NCBI GenBank assembly: GCA_028282705.1
Contig: JANQHI010000059.1
Coordinates: 1 to 32,444 of the forward strand
Length of the DNA: 32,444 bases
Source: Prolixibacteraceae bacterium
GTDB lineage: Bacteria > Bacteroidota > Bacteroidia > Bacteroidales > Prolixibacteraceae
Reading direction: 5' to 3'
Shown: positions 1 to 9,450 of the stretch, in pieces
Layout of the letters: every line of letters begins with the position of its first letter
Numbering within the stretch: position 1 is the stretch's first letter
Position numbers and translations under genes: made by a program
Notes under the pieces: model-generated
Told to the model about the DNA's origin: nothing
The model's input: only the letters and a program-made list of their open reading frames with translations
Databases searched by the model: none

Positions 1-165
1 ATGATTGTGACTTAGTCGCGATCAGGGTGAGTAAGTATGTGAAAAATGTTACACTTTTTCAAAATTATTAAGTGCAGTTTTTCAGGCAATTACAAGCATT
101 TTTAGCATTTAACTTTAAACAAGTTCTAAAACAATATTCTTATATAAATTTTTAAACAATCCCAT

Positions 166-519
166 ATGGAAGAAAAATTTTGTTTAGAATGTGGTGAAAA
201 ACTGGTTGGCCGAATTGATAAAAAGTTTTGTAATGATACTTGCAGGAATGCTTATAATAATAAACAGGTAAGTGATTCAAGCAGGCTGGTGAGGAGGATC
301 AACAGGATATTAAAGTCCAACCATAAGATACTGGAAGAGATGAACCCCAAAGGAAAGACTATCACATTAAAAGAACAGTTGTTAAACAGGGGGTTTAACT
401 TTAAATACCACACCAATACTTATACAACCCGTGAAGGCAGGATCTATTATTATTGTTATGACCTGGGGTATAGTGAACTAGAAAATAATAGGGTTATTTT
501 AGTGAAAAGCAAAGACTAG
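166..519 (+). CDS. small zinc-ribbon protein
   Basis: A 117-residue protein whose N-terminus carries two cysteine pairs, C6-x2-C9 and C22-x3-C26, a spacing that fits a single zinc-binding ribbon. The rest is basic and probably helical (residues 40-75), followed by a tyrosine-rich stretch (80-100). There is no signal peptide or membrane segment, so it is probably cytosolic. Small proteins with this N-terminal CxxC/CxxxC layout are common in Bacteroidota and usually have no assigned function. The coding strand continues into the broken saccharopine-dehydrogenase-like gene 36 bp downstream, so the two may be cotranscribed. The zinc site is read directly from the residues. Any nucleic-acid-binding role would be a guess. 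Confidence 0.75.
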   Translation: MEEKFCLECGEKLVGRIDKKFCNDTCRNAYNNKQVSDSSRLVRRINRILKSNHKILEEMNPKGKTITLKEQLLNRGFNFKYHTNTYTTREGRIYYYCYDLGYSELENNRVILVKSKD

Positions 520-555
520 AGAAGGATGAATGATTAAGGTTTAAGGACTAATGCT

Positions 556-1677
556 ATGAAGAAAAAGATTATCGTCTTGGGTGCAGGGTTAGTAGGCAGT
601 GCCATTGCTATTGACCTGTCTAAACAACATGGTGTTACCAGTGTAGATATAAATGCTGAAGCATTTGCAAAGTTCAGCAAATTTCCTGCTATCAAAACCA
701 TCCAGGCTGACCTGGGGGATACCACTAAATTAAAATCATTGACCAATGGCTTTGACCTGGTGATTGGGGCAGTACCTGGGGCTATGGGTTATGAAAGCTG
801 TGATTGAAGCTGGTAAAAACATGGTTGACATTTCTTTTATGCCTGAAGATTTCTTTGAGCTGGACAAATTTGCCAAGCAACACAACGTAGTTGTGGTGGC
901 TTATTGTGGTGTTGCACCTGGAATGGGAAATATTATCCTTGGGCATCATCATACCTGCATGGAAGTAAAATCATATGAATGCCTGGTGGGAGGGCTACCT
1001 GTTACCAGGGAATGGCCTTATGAATACAAGGCTGTTTTTTCCCCCATTGATGTAATTGAAGAATACACACGCCCTGCCAGGTACATCCAAAACTATGTAA
1101 TGGTTACTAAAGAAGCCCTTTCTGACCCTGAACTGGTACATTTTGATGGTGTGGGCACATTGGAATCCTGGAACTCAGATGGCTTAAGGTCTTTGATGTT
1201 TACCATGAAAAATATCCCCAACATGATTGAAAAACACTATGGTATCCTGGATGTATTGAATATTTAAGGGTTTTGCGTGAATCAGGTTTTTTCTCATATG
1301 AAGAGATTGAAATGAATGGCACAAAAATCCACCCAATTGATATTACTGCAAAGCTATTGTTCCCAAAATGGAAACTGAAAGAGGGGGAAGAGGATTTTAC
1401 CATTATGAGGATTGTTATTGAAGGGTTGGAAAAAGGAAACCCTAAAAAATATACCTACAATTTATTGGATAGGTATGATAAAGAAACCCAAACCATTTCA
1501 ATGGCAAGGACAACTGGTTATACCTGCACAGCAGTAGCCAATTTAATCTTGGAAGGAAAATTCAGTCCAGTTGGAGTGAATGCCCCAGAAGCAGTAGGAA
1601 TGGGTGGGCAGAACTTGGCACCTGTCTTAAATTATTTAGAAGAAAGGAATGTTCATTACAAAATAACTTCTTCTTAA
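556..1677 (+). pseudogene. saccharopine dehydrogenase-like NAD(P)-dependent reductase, two frameshifts
   Basis: Three adjacent reading frames together give one full-length saccharopine-dehydrogenase-family protein of about 373 residues. The first (556 to about 795) has the Rossmann motif GAGLVGSAIA and ends near VIGAVPGAMGYE. The second (about 795 to 1232) carries the GVAPGMGNIILG and LVGGLPVTREWPYEYKAVFSP segments. The third (about 1233 to 1677) carries GFFSYEEIE, LLFPKWKL and SMARTTGYTCTAVANL. The frame changes near 790-800 (net +1 or -2) and returns near 1230-1234, where a run of five A would need six to read KTLWYPG in frame. From memory of the family, two residues also look substituted: the conserved D of ADCGVAPG is Y here, and the R of TLRYPG is W. 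Either the gene is decaying or the assembly has indels. Confidence 0.8.
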
Positions 1678-1763
1678 TGCTTACCTCAATAAAATAACCT
1701 GATGTATTGATCATCAAAAACCACATGAGCCCATATTTGTTTTAATACAATAAACCACATAAC

Positions 1764-2186
1764 ATGGAAAAGAAAAAAGTAACAGGCGTTGGAGGAATAT
1801 TTTTTAAATCAAATAATCCTGAAAAAACAAGGCAGTGGTACAATGAAAACCTGGGGCTGGTAACCAATGAATATGGCTCTTTATTTGAATTCAGGTTAGC
1901 TGATGAACCTGAAAAAAAAGGCTACCTCCAATGGAGCCCTTTCCCTAAAGACAGCACTTATATGGCTCCTTCAGTAAAAGATTTTATGGTCAATTTTAGG
2001 GTAGAGAATATTGAAGAATTGGTTAAAGGATTAAAAAGCAATGGGGTTGAAGTGCTTGACGATATTGAAGAATATGAATATGGGAAATTTGTCCATATCA
2101 TAGACCCTGATGGAGTAAAAATTGAGTTATGGGAACCTATTGACAGTACTTTCACTGATATGTATGAAGGGAAAACTACCAAGTAG
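1764..2186 (+). CDS. VOC (glyoxalase/bleomycin-resistance) family protein
   Basis: A 140-residue single-module vicinal-oxygen-chelate protein. The N-terminal beta-alpha unit reads GVGGIFFKSNNPEKTRQWYN, followed by a second unit with FMVNFRVENIEELVKGL. The family-typical C-terminus HIIDPDGVKIELWEP contains the conserved glutamate of the metal site. Proteins of this length dimerise to make two metal-dependent active sites and range from glyoxalases to antibiotic-binding proteins. The substrate cannot be read from the sequence. It lies 86 bp after the broken reductase, and a cluster of palindromes follows the stop codon. Confidence 0.85.
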   Translation: MEKKKVTGVGGIFFKSNNPEKTRQWYNENLGLVTNEYGSLFEFRLADEPEKKGYLQWSPFPKDSTYMAPSVKDFMVNFRVENIEELVKGLKSNGVEVLDDIEEYEYGKFVHIIDPDGVKIELWEPIDSTFTDMYEGKTTK

Positions 2187-2189
2187 GGC

Positions 2190-2270
2190 GACGCGATTTT
2201 TAATCGCAAAAAATAGGAAGTTAGAAACTTCCCCACCTTGAAAAAAGAATGGAGGTTGAAAACTTCCACT
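2190..2270. repeat. cluster of three short palindromes (REP-like)
   Basis: Three inverted repeats lie end to end just after the VOC stop codon. They are GCGATT/AATCGC at 2193-2207, GGAAGTT/AACTTCC at 2216-2232, and GGAGGTT/AACTTCC (one G-T pair) at 2251-2267. Each has a 3-base loop. The second and third are related to each other, which suggests a local repeat unit rather than a single terminator. Confidence 0.6.
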
Positions 2271-2275
2271 CCCAT

Positions 2276-2312
2276 AAAAAAGCAGGAACCTGTGTGATCA
2301 TCCCTGCTTTCT
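2276..2312 (-). terminator. rho-independent terminator between convergent genes
   Basis: An 8-bp stem (AAAGCAGG at 2279-2286 with CCTGCTTT at 2303-2310) is followed on the minus strand by a run of T (2276-2280). It lies about 60 bp past the stop of the minus-strand DHOD-like gene and may also act on the plus-strand VOC gene. Confidence 0.55.
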
Positions 2313-2372
2313 TCTAAATATCATCTATCAAATTGATAGCATGGGTTGAAGTCATACCATCAATCATAGCTC

Positions 2373-3386
2373 TTATACCATTGGGTATTTCTTAAATATC
2401 TCTTCTGATTTCATTAAAATGTCCACATACTGGGCGCGTTGATAGGTAAATGGGTCTTTCATATTTTTACGTGAAAGTTTGCCCCTGAAATCATCCAAAG
2501 ATTTGTAGCCTTTCTTAGACATCCAATCATTCAGCCCAGTCAGGATATCAGTAACAACTGAAGGTGAGTTTTTATATACTGTACTCACCACCTGCACTGT
2601 ATCAGCCCCTGCCAAGATCATCTTAACCACATCCTCAGCATTATGGACCCCCCTGCTTACACAAATGCTACCATCCAAATTCCCATAAAGTAAACCTGCG
2701 AAACGCAACCCCATCATATAATCTTTTGGGTTGCTCAGCTCCCATGGATAGTGGTACTCTTCCTTTTCAATATCAATTTCAGGCTGGAAAAAACGGTTAA
2801 ATAGTACATATGCATCAGCACCTGCTTCATCTACCTTTTTTATGAAGTTTAATGGGTTTGTATAATAGAGGCTTATTTTTACGCTCACAGGAATATTCAC
2901 AGCTTTTTTAATGGCTTTAACAACCTGCACCTGCTTTTCTTCAATTGATTCCCCTTTCACCTCAAAATAGCCTGGAACTGCATACAAGTTAATCTCTAAC
3001 CCATCAACACCAGTGGCTTCCAGCTCTTTGGCATAATCAACCCAAGTGGGTTCATAAATGGCATTCAAGCTAGCAAACACAGGGACATCTACACTATCTT
3101 TAAGCTTTTTTACATTGTAAATATGCTCTTTGGGTCCTGCATGCTCCAAGCCAGGAAACAGGTTTGTCATTTCAGCATTCCTGTTTTCATATTCTGACAT
3201 ATCCTCATCCATTTGCAGGCTTTCCAGCTGGATTTGCTCTTCAAATAGTGATTTGTATACAATAGCCCCAATACCTGCATCCACAAGCTCTTTGATAACT
3301 TCTGGTTTGGTTACAAGGTTGCTTGCTCCAAGTATAATTGGGTTCTTCAATTGAATACCCATGTAGGTAGTTGATAAATTTACCAT
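2373..3386 (-). CDS. dihydroorotate dehydrogenase-like flavoprotein
   Basis: A 337-residue TIM-barrel protein of the dihydroorotate dehydrogenase superfamily. The N-terminus reads TTYMGIQLKNPIILGASNLV, the usual DHOD opening. GVDGLEINLYAVP (about 127-139), VSVKISLYYTNP (about 166-177) and GADTVQVVSTVYKN (about 262-275) line the expected FMN-binding barrel. Many Bacteroidota and anaerobes carry this 330-residue relative beside, or instead of, a true PyrD, so the real substrate is uncertain. The gene stands alone on the minus strand, with a terminator-like hairpin downstream. Confidence 0.8.
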   Translation of the reverse strand: MVNLSTTYMGIQLKNPIILGASNLVTKPEVIKELVDAGIGAIVYKSLFEEQIQLESLQMDEDMSEYENRNAEMTNLFPGLEHAGPKEHIYNVKKLKDSVDVPVFASLNAIYEPTWVDYAKELEATGVDGLEINLYAVPGYFEVKGESIEEKQVQVVKAIKKAVNIPVSVKISLYYTNPLNFIKKVDEAGADAYVLFNRFFQPEIDIEKEEYHYPWELSNPKDYMMGLRFAGLLYGNLDGSICVSRGVHNAEDVVKMILAGADTVQVVSTVYKNSPSVVTDILTGLNDWMSKKGYKSLDDFRGKLSRKNMKDPFTYQRAQYVDILMKSEEIFKKYPMV

Positions 3387-3460
3387 AACATTGATTTTTT
3401 TTTCTTGTTTAATTTACTATTATTTTAACTGATATTCCAAACATTTTGTTCAATACATAG

Positions 3461-3496
3461 ATAAAAAAAGCCCTGAGGAATGGTTCCCCAGGGCTT
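3461..3496 (-). terminator. rho-independent terminator of the pyrophosphatase gene
   Basis: A 13-bp stem with one mismatch (3468-3480 with 3484-3496) and a 3-base loop is followed on the minus strand by seven T (3463-3469). It begins 37 bp after the stop codon of the minus-strand pyrophosphatase gene. This is the strongest terminator in the window. Confidence 0.9.
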
Positions 3497-3532
3497 CATA
3501 TATATATTACTTAACTCTCTTAATATACTAAC

Positions 3533-5827
3533 TTACAACAAGCTTAGAGTTACAGTTAGCCCTGCCATAACAACTGAAACCATTGTCATTAATTTAATCA
3601 GGATATTTAATGAAGGGCCAGAAGTATCTTTAAATGGGTCACCAACAGTGTCACCAACTACACCTGCATGGTGGGCTTCGCTACCTTTACCACCATAATT
3701 CCCTTTTTCAATGTATTTTTTGGCATTGTCCCATGCACCACCAGCATTGTTCATAAATACTGCCAATGTGAAACCTGCTGTTAAACCACCTGCAAGGAGG
3801 CCAATAACACCAGCTACACCCATTGCAGCACCTACAACCACAGGAACAATAATGGCAACCAATGAAGGAAGCAACATTTCTTTTTGAGCCCCTCTTGTAG
3901 AAATCTCCACGCATTTTGCATATTCAGGAGTCCCTGTACCATCCAGGATACCTTTAATTTCGCGGAACTGGCGGCGAACTTCTTCTACCATAGCCCCAGC
4001 AGCACGCCCAACAGCTTTCATGGTCATTGCACTAAACAGGAATGCCATCATTGACCCAAGGAAGATACCTCCCAGGAATAATGGGTTGAAAAGTGTAATA
4101 TCATAGGCAGCAGAGAAATCTTTTACTGAAGCAGCAGAGATTTTAATTACCTGAACACCATCTTGTACTGCAGGTGCAACATCATTATAAAATACATAAG
4201 AGCCTTTTTCCACAAAACCTTCACCAGCTTTGGCTATTTTCCCAAACCACAACCTTACTTCTTCCATGTAGGCTGATATAAGTGCCATAGCAGTAAGTGC
4301 AGCTGAACCAATAGCAAAACCTTTACCTGTTGCAGCAGTAGTATTTCCTAACATATCAAGAGCATCAGTACGTTCGCGTACTTCAGGGTCTAACTCAGCC
4401 ATTTCAGCATTTCCTCCTGCATTGTCAGCAATTGGGCCAAATGCATCAGTTGCCAGGGTAATACCCAGTGTTGAAAGCATCCCTACTGCAGCAAAACCAA
4501 TTCCATATACACCCATTGCAAAATGCTCGGCACCACCAGCAGCCCAGAAAGCCCCCATAATACCAAGGACAATGGTTACAACTGGTATCCATGTTGAGTT
4601 CATACCAACAGCCACGCCATCAATAATGGTAGTTGCAGGCCCTTGCTGGGCTTGTTCTGCAATACCTTTGGTAGGTTTATATTCATCAGAAGTATAATAT
4701 TCAGTAGCCTGCCCAATGATCACACCAGCTGCTAAACCAATAACAACTGCCCAGAAAACACCCCAGGTGACCCAACCCAATACAGCCATTCCTACAAGAG
4801 CCAGAAGGATCAATACAGAACTACCTCCAGTTCCGAGGAGAAGGGCATTCAACAAATTCTTTTGTGTAGCAGATTCTTTTGTGCGCACCATGTATATCCC
4901 CAAAATTGAAAGGATAATACCAATAGCAGCTACTATCATTGGAGCTGTAACAGCTTGCACTGGAGATATGCCTGTTTCTGAAAGTACAATTGCAGGAAGT
5001 GCAGCACCTAATGCAGCAGTTGCCAGGATTGAACCAGCATAAGATTCATAAAGGTCAGCTCCCATACCAGCCACATCGCCTACATTATCACCAACATTAT
5101 CAGCAATGGTTGCAGGGTTACGTGGGTCATCTTCAGGAATACCAGCCTCAACTTTACCAACAAGGTCGGCACCTACATCAGCAGCTTTAGTATAAATACC
5201 ACCTCCAACACGTGCAAATAATGCCTGGGTAGAAGCACCCATACCAAAAGTTAACATGGTTACTGTGATTTCAACTAGTTTTTGCGTTTCAGTTGTCCCT
5301 TCATGAACAAAAGTCAAACCTGCAAAGTGAAGTCCATTTGCCATATGGTCAGGAGTAAAAATCCATTCACTCAAGATTAAATACCATGCTGCAATATCCA
5401 GCAGGGCAAAACCTACAACCACCATACCCATTACTGCACCACTTCTAAATGCTACTTTCAACCCTTTATTTAAAGATTGGGAAGCACCATGGGCAGTCCT
5501 TGCTGATGCAAATGTTGCTGTTTTCATACCTAAAAAACCACACAATCCTGAGAAAAAACCTCCAGTTAAAAAGGCAATTGGCACAAATGGGTTTTGCACC
5601 CCAAAGTATGCCATAATTGTGAGCAGGATAAATAATACAACAAATACAAGCCCTACTACTTTGTACTGCCTTTTAAGGTATGCCATTGCACCATCACGGA
5701 CATATTGTGCAATCTCTTTCATTCGGTCAGTACCTTCTGAATTCTTCATCAAGGATTTAAAAAATATCCAGGCAAATGCTAATGCCAATAATGAAGCAAT
5801 TGGTACAATCAAGAAAATATTACTCAT
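3533..5827 (-). CDS. hppA: K+-dependent ion-translocating membrane pyrophosphatase
   Basis: A 764-residue integral membrane pyrophosphatase that couples hydrolysis of inorganic pyrophosphate to pumping of Na+ or H+ across the inner membrane. The start is set at the ATG of [14 protein letters not shown], because extending upstream gives only a TTG start. Family motifs present are [38 protein letters not shown] (Mg-PPi site), the second acidic motif [20 protein letters not shown], and the C-terminal [18 protein letters not shown]. The segment [20 protein letters not shown] has A where K+-independent enzymes have K, placing this protein in the K+-dependent class. Whether it pumps sodium, protons or both depends on a membrane glutamate position I did not resolve. 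The gene is monocistronic and ends at a strong terminator. Confidence 0.95.
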   Translation of the reverse strand: MSNIFLIVPIASLLALAFAWIFFKSLMKNSEGTDRMKEIAQYVRDGAMAYLKRQYKVVGLVFVVLFILLTIMAYFGVQNPFVPIAFLTGGFFSGLCGFLGMKTATFASARTAHGASQSLNKGLKVAFRSGAVMGMVVVGFALLDIAAWYLILSEWIFTPDHMANGLHFAGLTFVHEGTTETQKLVEITVTMLTFGMGASTQALFARVGGGIYTKAADVGADLVGKVEAGIPEDDPRNPATIADNVGDNVGDVAGMGADLYESYAGSILATAALGAALPAIVLSETGISPVQAVTAPMIVAAIGIILSILGIYMVRTKESATQKNLLNALLLGTGGSSVLILLALVGMAVLGWVTWGVFWAVVIGLAAGVIIGQATEYYTSDEYKPTKGIAEQAQQGPATTIIDGVAVGMNSTWIPVVTIVLGIMGAFWAAGGAEHFAMGVYGIGFAAVGMLSTLGITLATDAFGPIADNAGGNAEMAELDPEVRERTDALDMLGNTTAATGKGFAIGSAALTAMALISAYMEEVRLWFGKIAKAGEGFVEKGSYVFYNDVAPAVQDGVQVIKISAASVKDFSAAYDITLFNPLFLGGIFLGSMMAFLFSAMTMKAVGRAAGAMVEEVRRQFREIKGILDGTGTPEYAKCVEISTRGAQKEMLLPSLVAIIVPVVVGAAMGVAGVIGLLAGGLTAGFTLAVFMNNAGGAWDNAKKYIEKGNYGGKGSEAHHAGVVGDTVGDPFKDTSGPSLNILIKLMTMVSVVMAGLTVTLSLL

Positions 5828-6053
5828 AAGTTTTTCGATTTTATGCAACAAGAGTTGCTGTTTGAAATATTGTATTTACAGACTAATTCAACTACCATTA
5901 GAATGAAGCAAGTTTGGTATCCAGTTTGAATTTTGGTTAAAAAAAATTTTCCAGCAAACAAAGATAATTTTTAAAATGTAAATCAAAAGTTTTAGCGTAT
6001 GTTTTGATTTCAGATTGAAAATAAATTAACATTAAAACAAGCAGGCTGAAGCC

Positions 6054-7403
6054 TCAAAATTTCCGCGTATTTTTTTTCACCACCACATGCTTTTTCCACT
6101 TTCCTGAAAAATAGTAAATCAGCAAAATTATAAAACCAATTGCCCATGAAACAGGCAATGCCCACCATATTCCATTCACCCCTATTTCAGAAGACCACCA
6201 TATACTTAATGGCAACCTCACCACCCAAAGAGCCACAACTGTTGTAACCATTGGAACAACAGTAGCCCCAGCCCCTCTCATCATTCCCATCAGGCTGAAC
6301 ATAACAGAAAAAACTATATAAAATGAGGATACAATAACCAGGTAATCCTGCCCAATCCTAACCACTTCCGGGTCATCAATAAACAAGGTCATCAGCCAAT
6401 GCCCAAACAAAACAATCAACACTGTAACCAACACACTATATACCCCTGAAATAAACAAGGTAGAAAGCAACCCTCTTTTTGCCCTTCCTTCTTCAAAAGC
6501 CCCCAGGTTTTGCCCTGCAAATGTTGACAAAGCAGATGAAAATGATATGGATGGCATTTTAGCAAATGAATCAATCCTTAATGCAACTGTGTATGCTGCT
6601 ATGGCGGCAGTGCCAAAACCATTAACTATCCCCATAATTGCCATCATGCCAATGGCAACAAACGATTGCTGGAAACCAGTTGGCAGGCCAATCCTGACAC
6701 ATGATTTAAAAATCCCCGCATCAAACTGCAGGTTTTTAAATGAGAAATTAATTACAGGATGTGATCTGTTTAAATACCAAACCGCCCCAAAAAAAGCAAA
6801 CCCGTGAGCTAAAACAGTAGCTATAGCAACGCTTGCTACCCCCCATCTGAAAACAACCACAAACAACAAATCTAATAGAGTATTTAAAAGGGCTGCAATA
6901 ATGATAAAATACAATGGTGTTTTTGAATCACCAAGCCCCCTAAGGATGGAAGTTGTCCCGTTGAAACCAAACAACAGTACCATTCCTGCAAGGTAAATAT
7001 TCATGTATATTTTGGCTTCAGGGATTACTTCTTCAGGTAACCTGATTAGCCTTAAAATGGGTTCACTTAAAGCAATCCCAACAATTGAAACAATAATGGA
7101 AGCCCCAAAAAAGAAGATATAAATGGTATCAATGGTTCTCAGAACCTTGGCGTTATCTTTCGCCCCAAAATATTGTGAAACAACAGTGCTTGCACCACTG
7201 CCAATGCCAACCACCAAGGAAATAAGTGTCCACAAAACAGGGAAAGAGGCACCAACTGCTGCAAGGGCTTCTTTTCCAAGCACATTACCCACTACAATAC
7301 TATCAATAATGTTGTATAAGTTCTGGAAAACGCTTCCCAATACCAATGGCCCTGAAAACTGGAGGATTTGTTTTGTAACATTCCCTGTGGTAAAATCCCT
7401 CAT
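6054..7403 (-). CDS. MATE family efflux transporter
   Basis: A 449-residue multidrug and toxic compound extrusion protein with about 12 membrane segments. The N-terminus MRDFTTGNVTKQILQFSGPL is typical of the DinF/NorM-like branch, which is why the ATG at 7403 is preferred over one 33 codons upstream. The repeated family signatures FQNLYNIIDSIVVGNVLG (helix 1-2) and SGASTVVSQYFGAK are clear, as is the second-half repeat GFQQSFVAIGMMAIMG. MATE proteins export cationic compounds in exchange for Na+ or H+. No regulator sits beside it, so the substrate cannot be inferred. The last codons (KKHVVVKKNTRKF) form a basic cytosolic tail. Confidence 0.92.
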   Translation of the reverse strand: MRDFTTGNVTKQILQFSGPLVLGSVFQNLYNIIDSIVVGNVLGKEALAAVGASFPVLWTLISLVVGIGSGASTVVSQYFGAKDNAKVLRTIDTIYIFFFGASIIVSIVGIALSEPILRLIRLPEEVIPEAKIYMNIYLAGMVLLFGFNGTTSILRGLGDSKTPLYFIIIAALLNTLLDLLFVVVFRWGVASVAIATVLAHGFAFFGAVWYLNRSHPVINFSFKNLQFDAGIFKSCVRIGLPTGFQQSFVAIGMMAIMGIVNGFGTAAIAAYTVALRIDSFAKMPSISFSSALSTFAGQNLGAFEEGRAKRGLLSTLFISGVYSVLVTVLIVLFGHWLMTLFIDDPEVVRIGQDYLVIVSSFYIVFSVMFSLMGMMRGAGATVVPMVTTVVALWVVRLPLSIWWSSEIGVNGIWWALPVSWAIGFIILLIYYFSGKWKKHVVVKKNTRKF

Positions 7404-7578
7404 CCCTGCAAATTGAATTGTAAAGCTTGTGAAATTAATTGGGTTTTCAAAGAAATTAGGAGATGGATAGAGATTGGTTATGGTTGCTTCTATGTTTATC
7501 ATTGTATAATGAACTATATCATAATATTATTTTTTCTTATTCTAAATAATCCTCTTATTTTTGCCCCAAAATTAGGTT

Positions 7579-8055
7579 ATGAAGAAAAGGGTACTTTTTG
7601 TTTGCCTGGGCAATATTTGCAGGTCACCCAGTGCTGAAGCAGTGTTCAACAACATTATAAAAGCTAAAGGTGTGGATGGCCAGTATATGGTTGATTCAGC
7701 AGGCACATCAGGCTGGCATGTAGGCGAACCTGCTGATGCAAGGATGCAATCACATGCACGAAAAAGGGGGGTAAAGCTTACCAGTATTTCACGGAAATTC
7801 CAACCTGAAATTGACTTTGATGAGTTTGACTATATCATAGGCATGGATGATAGCAACATCAGCAACCTGAAGTCTATGGCAAGGAATGGGAATGCAATTT
7901 CCAAAATTTACAAAATGACTGATTTTTGCAAAAAATATAGTTATGATGAGGTTCCAGACCCCTATTATGGTGGTGATTCAGGGTTTGAGCTGGTACTTGA
8001 TTTATTGGAAGATGCATGTGAAGGTTTTTTAGAGGCTGTTGAAAAAGAGGGGTAA
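7579..8055 (+). CDS. low-molecular-weight protein tyrosine phosphatase
   Basis: A 158-residue class II cysteine phosphatase. The P-loop VCLGNICRSPSAEAVF places the nucleophile at C9 and the phosphate-binding arginine at R15, and the general-acid loop reads VPDPYYGG near residue 127. All catalytic residues are therefore present and the length is normal for the family. Such enzymes dephosphorylate tyrosine kinases of polysaccharide export or act on arginine phosphate. No such partner gene lies nearby. The gene is divergent from the MATE gene, with about 175 bp between the chosen starts. Confidence 0.93.
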   Translation: MKKRVLFVCLGNICRSPSAEAVFNNIIKAKGVDGQYMVDSAGTSGWHVGEPADARMQSHARKRGVKLTSISRKFQPEIDFDEFDYIIGMDDSNISNLKSMARNGNAISKIYKMTDFCKKYSYDEVPDPYYGGDSGFELVLDLLEDACEGFLEAVEKEG

Positions 8056-8144
8056 GGAAATACTGAATAACTGAAAGACTGAATGCTTGAATGCATCAAT
8101 GAAAAAATGCTTAAATGCTAAAAGCACACAAGAAAACATTAAAG

Positions 8145-8158
8145 TCCCCCTTGGGGGA
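8145..8158. repeat. CCCCCTTGGGGG palindrome
   Basis: A perfect 14-bp palindrome (TCCCCC, TT, GGGGGA) sits in the 252-bp gap between the phosphatase and the AI-2E-family permease. Its GC-rich core matches the second half of the 113-114 bp repeats at 18960 and 19967, so it is probably a reduced relative of the same dispersed element. The gap also holds short degenerate copies of a CTGAATNNCTTGAATG-like phrase (8063-8095). Confidence 0.6.
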
Positions 8159-8307
8159 TTTAGGGGTAAAAAGGAAATTAATAATAAAAGTCCACAACCG
8201 TTTACTGAAACAAAATTTCCTCCTAAGCTCAACAAAAACCAAATAGTAATGTTAGGTTAAAAGTTTATGTCCAATTTTAGAAGGCAAATTTTAAATAACC
8301 AATTACC

Positions 8308-9372
8308 ATGAATAACATTAGGACCACCAATATGCTGTTATTGCTTATTGTGATATCACTCATATTTTATCTTTTAAAAATATTGTCTTTTATTTTCATC
8401 CCACTGATAATGGGCATGTTTATAGCCCTGCTTTTTTTACCTTTTATGAGGTGGATGAACAAAATGAAAGTGCCCAAACCAATAGGCATTTCCCTTGTGA
8501 TCCTTATAATTATGGGGATATTGAAAATTGGGGGTGAACTTATTAAACTCACAAGCAATGAAATATTGTCTGCTGACACTGGTTTTTTTGAAAAAGCAGA
8601 AACCAAACTGGTAGGACTGATAGTATATATTGAAAGTTTTTTTGGGATCGAGCGCCTGCAAGGTAACAATGTTTTAATGCATTATTTCAAAGATAAAAAT
8701 ATCTTACAAAGCTTTGGCTCCACCCTTGATTTTATAGGTGATACCCTTTCCATGACCCTGATGACAGCTTTTTTTGCCATTTTGCTGCTATCAGAATCTA
8801 TCAACTTCCAAAAGGTGCTTAACTCAACCATATTAAAACAAAGGTTTTCGTCTGTAAAAACCTTTATGAAAATTGAAAAAGACCTCATAAAGTTTGTAAA
8901 AGTAAAATTTATTGTAAGCCTTTTTACAGGGATTGGGTTTAGCCTTACCTGTGTTTTCTTTGGCATAAGTTTCCCCATTTTTTGGGGCTTGTTTGCTTTT
9001 GTTATCAATTATGTCCAAATGATTGGCTCCATAATTTCAGTGGTGCTGCTTTCCTTGTTTGCATTTGTTGAGTTGGACCCTACCAGCACATTGTTCTTTT
9101 TTGTGCTTTCAATAACAGCAGTGCAAGTACTGATAGGAGGGGTTATTGAACCAATATTTATGGGCAAGACATTTTCAGTAAATGTGGTTACAGTATTGGT
9201 AATGCTGATGCTCTGGGGCTATATTTGGGGCATACCTGGGCTAATTATGTCCATCCCCATTACTGTATTTTTGAAAATAATTTTTGAACAATTCCCAAAT
9301 ACAAGGGTGATATCAGAGCTGATGGCGGGAAAGGACAAAAAAGTAAAGTTATTAAGGAAAAGTAAAGTGTAG
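8308..9372 (+). CDS. AI-2E family transporter (PerM/TqsA-like permease)
   Basis: A 354-residue membrane protein. Two hydrophobic helices at the N-terminus are followed by a soluble insert (about residues 75-130) and then a long run of helices. The family-specific segment FVINYVQMIGSIISVVLLSLF lies near 230-250, and GGVIEPIFMGKTFSVNVVTV with WGYIWGIPGLIMSIPITV near the C-terminus is the hallmark of the family. Members export autoinducer-2 (TqsA) or act as Na+/H+ antiporters or other carriers, and the substrate here is unknown. The C-terminus is short and basic. The gene appears monocistronic. Confidence 0.9.
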   Translation: MNNIRTTNMLLLLIVISLIFYLLKILSFIFIPLIMGMFIALLFLPFMRWMNKMKVPKPIGISLVILIIMGILKIGGELIKLTSNEILSADTGFFEKAETKLVGLIVYIESFFGIERLQGNNVLMHYFKDKNILQSFGSTLDFIGDTLSMTLMTAFFAILLLSESINFQKVLNSTILKQRFSSVKTFMKIEKDLIKFVKVKFIVSLFTGIGFSLTCVFFGISFPIFWGLFAFVINYVQMIGSIISVVLLSLFAFVELDPTSTLFFFVLSITAVQVLIGGVIEPIFMGKTFSVNVVTVLVMLMLWGYIWGIPGLIMSIPITVFLKIIFEQFPNTRVISELMAGKDKKVKLLRKSKV

Positions 9373-9450
9373 GGCACTATCCCTATTTTATATGGGCATT
9401 GTTTTCAGTTTCTCATTTAAATTCCCACCTTTGATGATCATTCTACCACC

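Noticed and set aside
3708-5190. Several long open frames antisense to, or in other frames of, the pyrophosphatase gene
   Set aside because: They have biased, low-complexity translations (Gln/His-rich or Ala/Pro/Thr-rich) that mirror a conserved gene on the other strand. They have no family match and no separate start signals.
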